A DNA stretch of 64,000 nucleotides from Pseudomonas sp. S04 (GTDB lineage: Bacteria; Pseudomonadota; Gammaproteobacteria; Pseudomonadales; Pseudomonadaceae), in the NCBI RefSeq assembly GCF_009834545.1, contig NZ_CP019427.1, positions 1,385,001 through 1,449,000 of the forward strand, in the 5' to 3' direction. Position numbers and translations under genes: made by a program. Shown here in pieces: positions 54,801-64,000 of this stretch. Below the pieces are notes generated by a model. The model saw nothing but the letters and a program-made list of their open reading frames with translations. It was not told the DNA's origin and ran no database searches. Numbering within the stretch: position 1 is the first letter of the stretch; every line of letters starts with the position of its first letter.

Positions 54801-56894
54801 GCCCTGAATCGCTTTTTCAATTCGCATGCGTTCAAGGGTGTCTGTCAGAAGTGGCGGTTCAGACTCACTATGGACATGCATCTTGCGCAGCATGTTTTCA
54901 TGGCCGTTGCTGATGTCCAGGGCCTGGTCGAGTTCAAGATCGGTGAAGGCATCGACGTTGTGGCCGAGACGGCGAACCAGTCTTGCTTTGTCCCAGTGCA
55001 GAGGATGATCGAGCTCGGTTTTCCATGCACCTGAACCATTGTGTTTCAGCGGTGATCGATAGGCCTCGGGTCGTGTGGGGTGTTGCAGGTAGCAGGCGTT
55101 GGTGTCGGCCGCTGTTTGCACTGAGTAGTGTTTGCCCTCGATCTGCACGACGCGCTTGCCTTGATGCTGATAGAAGCCTTGGGCGTCCGGTTTCGAGCCT
55201 TCTGGTAGCTGGGTTTTCAGCTCGTAGGCGCTCAGGTCGGGTTTCCAGTACCGGGTTTTGCCACCGTGTGCCGAGACCGGTTTGAATTGATCGATGAAGG
55301 TGACAATTTCCTTGGGTAGCAGGGTGCGGAATTCGCCCGCCGCGACCACGCCACCGGCGGCAAAGGTACCCAGCTGGATGACCGACTCGACCACGCCCAT
55401 GAAATGCTCGAAGGCTTCACTTTTCAGGCCTTGGGCCCACTCAATGACGCTTTCGAATGTCTCGTCCAGTAATTGATAGGCCATGTAGGCCATCATCAAC
55501 TCCCCCGCAAAAGGTACGAAGGGGGCTACCACGAGCACTGCGATCTCGAGGATCGAGGTCGCGATGTTGACGAAAGAGTCCCACAGCGCCCAGCGGGCTT
55601 TCTGATCGGTTGTTGCGGTTGATACGGCCATGACCCGTGCATCATTGAGGATTTTGTTCAGCTTGCCCTGGTAGAGGTGTTGCCACAGTCTGCGCCTGAT
55701 GGGGGTGGCGGAGAACTGGAGGTCGGGATTGTCGATGGCGGATTCGCGCCATGAGGCCTGTGGGTCGCCCTGTTGGTGTTGATGCCATGTGACTTCCGTG
55801 AGGCGATTGGCAAGGTTGCCAAAGAAATAGCCTCGGTGTTCGTGGGCAATGAACCGGCTGAAGAATGTTCGATAGTCGGTATCGCGCAGTTGTTCAGTCA
55901 GCCTTCGCATGAAATCAGCGGTCGACGGGTACTCCCTGATCGGGTGATTGGGATCATCCGGGACATAGGCCACCACTCGCACCGGCCTGCGGCTCTGCTC
56001 AAGGTTCGGGGCAAACAGCACAATGCCGGTGAGCGTCGAGGACATTATCCTGAGGTCGTGACAGTGCACGGCTTCACCTTTCATCCTCATGCCCCGTACG
56101 CCCTGGAGCATGCCCTGAATCAGCAGGAAATAATCCGACTGAATATGGCCACTCATCCATGCAAATCGCAGTGCCGCCTTCAGCGCGGCTTTCTGGCTCT
56201 GGATGACCTTGGGTTGGAGAATCGCGGCGGCGACCGGATTGGAGACGCCCAGGTTGTCTTCGAGGTAAGTCTTGTACTGGGCGCCAATATCCAGTTCCCG
56301 GCACAGTCGGGTAAAGGCTGGGATGCCGATCGTTGCCTTGAGTGCGGGCAGGGTGGTGAACTGCCCCGTGGCCGAGGGTTTAGTGATGAAGGTTGAGTCA
56401 GGTTCGTAGGCGTCGGCTTCGGTTTCCTTGCTTTCAAAGTTGTGCAGCGCCGCGTCCAGCAACGAAACCGTCCAGGTCCGGGCGGCTCCAGACTGAATCG
56501 GGAACCAGGGGATTGTCGCGGGGATATACAGACGCAAGAAGGTTTTCTTGACGTCCACCTCCAGGTTGAAGCGGGTTTTCAGCGCATTCCTGAGTAAGGG
56601 TTCGGCGAAGCTGTTGACGTCTTGCAGGCGTTCCAGCGCCTGGTCCACAGCATTTTGTGCGCTCCAGTGAGCGGCGTTGAGAGTGTCGAGCTCGGTATGC
56701 TGGTCGGCCGGTGCCGTGGTCAAGCGGTCGGGCAACTGTGGTCGTGTGCGTTTGAGGGCCTGGCGCCTGGCGGGTGATGCCTTGGCGAGCCAGTCGGGAA
56801 CGGCGTTTCTTAGGGGCAGATAGTGGCTGTCGGGGTGTTCTGAGTGGTGGGTGTTGAGTGTGGTTGCGGAGTGTTGTCCTTCAGGTAATGACAT
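51864..56894 (-). CDS. Giant dermonecrotic-toxin-like LRR protein (DUF6543)
   Basis: A 1676-residue protein. The N-terminal part (about 1-600) resembles DUF6543 dermonecrotic-toxin domains: YLPLRNAVPDWL, a NAVDQALERL helix, and hydrophobic hairpins near residues 445-475 (ATSILEIAVLVVAPFVPFAG) and 505-520. The central part (600-1050) is unassigned. The rest is two tandem copies of a module of about 310 residues (about 1053-1362 and 1363-1675), each with an ALYP/ELYP...RL start, a CWR block, a GDLPxLxADF strand and five or six LRRs with LxxLxLxxNPLGL. No NEL ubiquitin-ligase domain follows. Reverse-oriented between argR and aruC. The ATG at 56894 has AAGGA eight bases upstream; an ATG at 56903 is an alternative. 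Confidence 0.8.
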   Translation of the reverse strand: MSLPEGQHSATTLNTHHSEHPDSHYLPLRNAVPDWLAKASPARRQALKRTRPQLPDRLTTAPADQHTELDTLNAAHWSAQNAVDQALERLQDVNSFAEPLLRNALKTRFNLEVDVKKTFLRLYIPATIPWFPIQSGAARTWTVSLLDAALHNFESKETEADAYEPDSTFITKPSATGQFTTLPALKATIGIPAFTRLCRELDIGAQYKTYLEDNLGVSNPVAAAILQPKVIQSQKAALKAALRFAWMSGHIQSDYFLLIQGMLQGVRGMRMKGEAVHCHDLRIMSSTLTGIVLFAPNLEQSRRPVRVVAYVPDDPNHPIREYPSTADFMRRLTEQLRDTDYRTFFSRFIAHEHRGYFFGNLANRLTEVTWHQHQQGDPQASWRESAIDNPDLQFSATPIRRRLWQHLYQGKLNKILNDARVMAVSTATTDQKARWALWDSFVNIATSILEIAVLVVAPFVPFAGELMMAYMAYQLLDETFESVIEWAQGLKSEAFEHFMGVVESVIQLGTFAAGGVVAAGEFRTLLPKEIVTFIDQFKPVSAHGGKTRYWKPDLSAYELKTQLPEGSKPDAQGFYQHQGKRVVQIEGKHYSVQTAADTNACYLQHPTRPEAYRSPLKHNGSGAWKTELDHPLHWDKARLVRRLGHNVDAFTDLELDQALDISNGHENMLRKMHVHSESEPPLLTDTLERMRIEKAIQGLIDQLNSDDPLVYRKADPQAQLQLLTSDGLWPATKALRFLDADGQPVWEFSAKEHLPVIQIHEAQLNNGDLLKTVLESLDQSEIKTMFGESFGAPTINLDIRASHLRKKLGQIAKDKRATLFESRYRGQEATQDPHAQTIIEATPGLPRSVARELLSLASGDELKEIDNGHLPKRLEDLAQQANEEVRVTRAYEGLYLDSPDSADTERLALRSLERLPGWSSDVRIDIHDQAFEGPQVDGIGGAQASIRKVLVLTSDGRYQAYDDEGLQLSAATDLYGAVLQALPDAQRNSLDIHIGESGKLKQAIRDFPLERAELRTALSLPPTPKPVIETLRLLGSEGYRRSTGDQPRTLEDRTRELYPNLPPEEIQTLLQRLQSHPDGPRAELSRLRNEYYQLQEDLHIWANNPPAVHPITNVALSEQELLIETQNRRLLREQILRCWRRETALFDDALGAEGGHVFKFSQPIIGDLPILSADFSHVSSISLQNSASAHSIGPFLERFPGLRQLELRNFTLLELPQPINALPELEELVLSDCGLVLTAESQATLSSLSKLSVLDLYNNPLGLTPNLATMPELTYIDLSNTGISSIPDGLVNHPHIRTAIFNNNQITELPAALFDLPGNISEGFDFGNNPLSPLTRERVKIHYSRTEKDFGVYAEQADIDRAKALYPSLDNEEASDFIYRLPGTLTDGRADLTRRELEFTRLRNDLSLWTANVPAAHPVTGAPLTADELFAEHVKRDEFKQKLERCWRQIPTESIAVSEYGLTSHLAIMGDLPVLTADFGHVPEMYLTSAGDIAPRLSRFLDAFPNLDSLTVRGYQLDNIPDGVFRMRRLTVLSLSECRITLTQETVDGLAGMNNLDHLNLRNNPLGLSPDLSQMTEISSLDLSHTGITEIPRGVLSINTWTDVDLSYNAITEMPVELMEVDPDVGESFDFSGNPFTEQSMQRIAAYYHATENDLGFEQTDLPAPIDPAPDTDIET

Positions 56895-57055
56895 CGTGTT
56901 CATCCTTGGCTGTCTAAAGAGTGCCAAGCAGATCAGAGGGCAACGGCCAGGGTGCGCTACATAGTTACGGGCGGACACACGGCTCGAAATCAAATCCCGG
57001 TAATCCTGCCTCTAACCTGCGCAGGCAGTTTAAACTGCGCCTTTGCGACGCTATT

Positions 57056-57071
57056 TGTCGCATTGCCGTAA
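57056..57071 (+). promoter_or_regulatory. ArgR-type half-site 1 upstream of aruC
   Basis: TGTCGC-N8-AA, an exact match to the Pseudomonas ArgR half-site pattern, 145 bases before the aruC start. Confidence 0.7.
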
Positions 57072-57101
57072 ACCCGGTCAAAAGCGGGTTTTGCGCTATA
57101 A

Positions 57102-58421
<1,320 letters not shown>

Positions 58422-58483
58422 TAGACCCTTCGGCGCCTGATCATTCAGGTGTCGAACCCAATTTTTGTTCCGGCCCCGCTTTT

Positions 58484-58518
58484 CTGTAGGGGCGAGCAGG
58501 CTCGCTCCTACAAGGGGC
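58484..58518. repeat. REP-like hairpin between aruC and aruF
   Basis: TGTAGGGGCGAGC, then GCTCGCTCCTACA, in the 139-base gap within the operon; it may modulate mRNA stability. Confidence 0.6.
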
Positions 58519-58560
58519 CGGCTATTTTCCTCAAAGAGTTTTCAAGAAAGGAGTGACACC

Positions 58561-59580
58561 ATGCTGGTGATGCGCCCTGCGCAAATGGCTGATCTGGGCG
58601 AGGTACAGCGTCTGGCTGCGGACAGCCCGATTGGTGTCACTTCCCTGCCGGATGACGTTGAACGCCTGAGCGACAAGATCGCCGCGAGCGAAGCCTCGTT
58701 CGCCGCCGAAGTCAGCTTCAACGGTGAGGAGAGCTATTTCTTCGTGCTCGAAGACAGCACCACCGGCAAGCTGGTGGGCTGCTCGGCCATCGTTGCCTCG
58801 GCCGGTTATTCGGAACCTTTCTACAGCTTTCGCAATGAAACCTTCGTCCACGCCTCCCGCGAGCTGAAGATCCACAACAAGATCCACGTGCTCTCCCAGT
58901 GCCATGACCTGACCGGCAACAGCTTGCTGACCAGCTTCTACGTGCTGCCGGAGCTGGTGGGTTCGGCCTGGTCGGAACTCAACTCCCGCGGTCGCTTGCT
59001 GTTCGTCGCCAGCCACCCCGAGCGGTTCGCCGATTCGGTGGTGACCGAGATCGTCGGCTACAGCGATGAACAGGGTGACTCACCGTTCTGGGACGCCATC
59101 GGCCGCAATTTCTTTGACCTCAACTACGCCGCCGCCGAACGCCTGTGCGGGCTCAAGAGCCGCACGTTCCTGGCCGAGCTGATGCCGCATTACCCGATCT
59201 ATGTCCCCCTGCTGCCGGACTCCGCTCAAGAAGCGATGGGCCAGGTGCACCCGCGGGCGCAGATCACCTTCGACATCCTGATGCGCGAAGGCTTCGAGAC
59301 CGATCATTACATCGACATCTTCGACGGTGGCCCGACCCTGCACGCGCGCGTCTCGGGGATCCGCTCGATTGCCCAGAGCCGTGTGGTGCCGGTGAAGATC
59401 GGCGAGCCGGTCAAGGGCGCTGGCCGGCAGTACCTGGTGGCCAATGCCCAGTTGCAGGATTACCGCGCGGTCATGCTCGAGTTGGACTACGCGCCGGGCA
59501 AACCGGTGGTCCTGGATCTGGAAGCCGCCGAGGCCCTGGGCGTCGGCGAGGGTGCCAGCGTGCGCCTGGTGGCGGTTTAA
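58561..59580 (+). CDS. aruF: Arginine/ornithine succinyltransferase subunit alpha AruF
   Basis: A 339-residue AstA-type acyltransferase subunit. MLVMRPAQMADLGEVQRLAA, SREL and the HDLTGNSLLTSFYV, FWDAIGRNFFDL and LMREGFETDHYIDIFDGGP segments match AstA. It succinylates arginine with AruG as an alpha-beta enzyme. AAGGAG precedes ATG 58561. Confidence 0.95.
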   Translation: MLVMRPAQMADLGEVQRLAADSPIGVTSLPDDVERLSDKIAASEASFAAEVSFNGEESYFFVLEDSTTGKLVGCSAIVASAGYSEPFYSFRNETFVHASRELKIHNKIHVLSQCHDLTGNSLLTSFYVLPELVGSAWSELNSRGRLLFVASHPERFADSVVTEIVGYSDEQGDSPFWDAIGRNFFDLNYAAAERLCGLKSRTFLAELMPHYPIYVPLLPDSAQEAMGQVHPRAQITFDILMREGFETDHYIDIFDGGPTLHARVSGIRSIAQSRVVPVKIGEPVKGAGRQYLVANAQLQDYRAVMLELDYAPGKPVVLDLEAAEALGVGEGASVRLVAV

Positions 59581-59659
59581 CGCTTTTACGCCTGATAAAG
59601 GCTGCAGAGCAGCGAGTTTTGCGGGTGGCCGTTACCGGCCGTCCGTTTGAGGAGATAGC

Positions 59660-62151
<2,492 letters not shown>

Positions 62152-62156
62152 TGCCT

Positions 62157-62247
62157 ATCGCTGGCAAGCCAGCTCCCACAGGGTACTGCGTCGATCACAA
62201 AAACTTGTGATCACTGCTGAGCCTGTGGGAGCGGGCTTGCCCGCGAT
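62157..62247. repeat. REPIN between aruD and aruB
   Basis: Arms 62157-62182 and 62222-62247 are imperfect inverted REPs (GGCAAGCCAGCTCCCACAGG against GCCTGTGGGAGCGGGCTTGC). It lies inside the aru operon. Confidence 0.8.
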
Positions 62248-62315
62248 GGCCGCACCGCAGCCTAAAAGAATTGTTACCTGAGCCTATAACAACAGATTCT
62301 CGTGGAGCCTCGCTG

Positions 62316-63662
62316 ATGAAATCCTATGAAGTCAATTTCGACGGTCTAGTGGGGCCGACCCATAACTACGGCGGTCTGTCCTTCGGCAACGTTGCGTCCC
62401 AGAGCAACAGCCAGCAGTCTTCCAACCCCAAGGAAGCAGCGCTGCAAGGCCTGGCGAAAATGAAAGCGCTGATGGACATGGGTTTTGTCCAGGGCGTGCT
62501 GGCGCCCCAGGAACGTCCGGATGTCGGCGCATTGCGCAGCCTGGGCTTTAGCGGCACCGATGCCCAAGTGATCGAGCAGGCCGCCAAAGAGGCCATGCCA
62601 CTGTTGGTCGCCAGTTGCTCGGCGTCGAGCATGTGGGTGGCCAACGCCGCCACTGTCAGCCCGAGCGCCGACACCGCCGACGGCCGTGTGCACTTCACCG
62701 CCGCCAACCTCAACTGCAAGTACCACCGCAGCATCGAGCACCCGACCACCAGCCGCGTGCTGGGGGCGATGTTCGCCGACCAGAAGCACTTCGCCCATCA
62801 CGCGGCCTTGCCGGCCGTGGCGCAGTTCGGTGACGAAGGCGCGGCCAACCACACCCGTTTCTGCCGTGACTACGGCGAAGCCGGGGTCGAGTTCTTTGTG
62901 TTCGGTCGCAGTGCGTTCGACCCCCGTTACCCGGCGCCCCAGAAGTACCCGGCGCGCCAGACCCTGGAAGCCTCGCAAGCGGTCGCACGTTTGCACGGCC
63001 TGAGTGATGACGGCGTGGTCTATGCTCAGCAGAACCCGGCGGTGATCGATCAGGGCGTGTTCCACAACGACGTGATTGCGGTGGGTAACGGTGAGGCGCT
63101 GTTCTATCACGAGGACGCCTTCCTCGACACCGAGCAGATGCTGGCTGAACTGTCGGCCAAGCTCGCCAAGCGGGGTGGTCAGTTCAAGGCGATCTGCGTG
63201 CCGCGTGCGCAGGTTTCGGTCGAGGACGCCGTGCGTTCCTACCTGTTCAACAGCCAACTGCTGTCGCAGGCGGACGGTTCGATGTTGCTGATCGTGCCGC
63301 AAGAGTGCCAGAACAACGAACGCGTCTGGCAGTACCTGCAGACCCTGACCAGTTCCGGTGGGCTGATCCGCGAGGTCAAAGTCTTCGACCTCAAGCAGAG
63401 CATGCAGAACGGTGGTGGCCCGGCGTGCCTGCGTCTGCGCGTGGCGTTGAATGAAACCGAGCTGGCGGCCGTCAACCCAGGGGTTATCATGACCGCGCCG
63501 CTGTATGGCACGCTGACCCAGTGGGTTGAAAAGCACTACCGTGACCGCATGACCGAAAACGATCTGGCGGACCCACAATTGTTGCTTGAGTGCCGGGCGG
63601 CACTGGATGAACTGACGCAAATCCTTAAACTGGGCGCGGTTTATCCATTCCAGATCAATTGA
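62316..63662 (+). CDS. aruB: N-succinylarginine dihydrolase AruB
   Basis: A 448-residue amidinotransferase-fold enzyme (AstB). The start [22 protein letters not shown] is diagnostic, with Glu and His active-site regions ([13 protein letters not shown]) and the catalytic Cys near the C-terminus in [16 protein letters not shown]. It hydrolyses succinylarginine to succinylornithine, CO2 and ammonia. GGAG precedes the ATG. Confidence 0.95.
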   Translation: MKSYEVNFDGLVGPTHNYGGLSFGNVASQSNSQQSSNPKEAALQGLAKMKALMDMGFVQGVLAPQERPDVGALRSLGFSGTDAQVIEQAAKEAMPLLVASCSASSMWVANAATVSPSADTADGRVHFTAANLNCKYHRSIEHPTTSRVLGAMFADQKHFAHHAALPAVAQFGDEGAANHTRFCRDYGEAGVEFFVFGRSAFDPRYPAPQKYPARQTLEASQAVARLHGLSDDGVVYAQQNPAVIDQGVFHNDVIAVGNGEALFYHEDAFLDTEQMLAELSAKLAKRGGQFKAICVPRAQVSVEDAVRSYLFNSQLLSQADGSMLLIVPQECQNNERVWQYLQTLTSSGGLIREVKVFDLKQSMQNGGGPACLRLRVALNETELAAVNPGVIMTAPLYGTLTQWVEKHYRDRMTENDLADPQLLLECRAALDELTQILKLGAVYPFQIN

Positions 63663-63725
63663 AAGCCCGCGGCCGGCTCCTGATGAGTCGGGCGCGCTGC
63701 TTTATCTCCAGATGAGAGCGAAAAA

Positions 63726-64000
63726 ATGAGCGATACCCTGCAGCTGATCCTTGAAGACACCGACGGCACTCAACTGGAAACCTCCTGCACTCGCGTAGCG
63801 GTGATCTGGCAGGGCAAGGAACTGTGGATCCAGCACGACGGCCGCGGCCAACTGCTGATCGGCGTTGACGTCGAAGAAGGCGATGCCGAATACGCCAACC
63901 TGCTGCTGCGCCCATTGGCGACTAATCTGGTAAGCCTGCAACTGGAAATGGAACCGGCTGAAGTCGGCGACGAAGACCACGTGCATGGCCCGGATTGCAA
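63726..64000 (+). CDS. Small hypothetical protein (PA0900-like), 3' cut
   Basis: At least 91 residues from ATG 63726 (MSDTLQLILEDTDG), with an acidic tail rich in E and D; the reading frame is open at the window end. In P. aeruginosa a small gene of unknown function (PA0900) lies between aruB and aruE, and position and size fit. Function not known. Confidence 0.75.
   Translation, partial: MSDTLQLILEDTDGTQLETSCTRVAVIWQGKELWIQHDGRGQLLIGVDVEEGDAEYANLLLRPLATNLVSLQLEMEPAEVGDEDHVHGPDC

Noticed and set aside
51864..56894. Type III effector with NEL ubiquitin ligase domain
   Set aside because: The sequence stops after the second LRR module and no NEL Cys-x-Asp region is visible; secretion route also unknown.

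Overview
The window is a gene-dense, GC-rich chromosomal segment of a Pseudomonas of the fluorescens complex. The evidence is the gene content and order: ornithine-lipid olsBA, opdH-tctCBA with divergent tctDE, aotJQMOP-argR followed by aruCFGDB, and phaG. REP/REPIN sequences with the core TGTGGGAGCGGGCTTGCCCGCG between genes support the same assignment. Nothing looks like a prophage, CRISPR array or insertion sequence.

Layout. 1-5.5 kb: envelope lipid and cell-surface genes (olsA fragment, olsB, an acyl-CoA-dehydrogenase-like protein, a serine hydrolase coupled to a small membrane protein, YceI, cardiolipin synthase). 5.5-10.3 kb: a palindromic repeat element, periplasmic beta-glucosidase bglX, and a LemA-TPM-TPM cluster. 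10.4-14 kb: methyltransferase, exporter, DJ-1/PfpI protein, ribbon-helix-helix protein, YegP. 14-20.3 kb: a catabolic pair (DapA-like lyase and class II aldolase) with a divergent XRE-cupin regulator, a SIR2-fold-like DUF4917 protein, an iron alcohol dehydrogenase, and a DMT exporter with a LysR regulator. 20.3-25.7 kb: secreted proteins, a LysE exporter, a PAS-GAF-GGDEF protein, and an orphan HsdR-N-like nuclease candidate. 25.8-30.8 kb: two methyltransferases, a hicAB toxin-antitoxin pair, tRNA-Gly(CCC), phaG, rsuA. 30.7-34.9 kb: a membrane GGDEF protein, a Tyr-rich lipoprotein, a hydroxyisobutyryl-CoA hydrolase-like enzyme, ung.

35-42.7 kb is a complete tricarboxylate module. OpdH admits substrate through the outer membrane, TctC binds it, TctAB import it, and TctDE sense it. 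An AbrB-family membrane protein is translationally coupled to tctA. 42.7-45.8 kb holds two small secreted proteins and acs.

46.4-64 kb is the arginine region. AotJQMP import arginine/ornithine, AotO is a desuccinylase-like accessory, ArgR is the regulator, and AruC, F, G, D and B carry out arginine succinyltransferase catabolism. Exact TGTCGC-N8-AA ArgR-type half-sites lie in front of aotJ and aruC. The main oddity is a 5-kb gene inserted in reverse between argR and aruC. It encodes a dermonecrotic-toxin-like (DUF6543) protein ending in two tandem copies of a roughly 310-residue leucine-rich-repeat module, without the NEL ubiquitin-ligase domain often found in such proteins.

All functional names come from reading sequence motifs and synteny; no database search was run.
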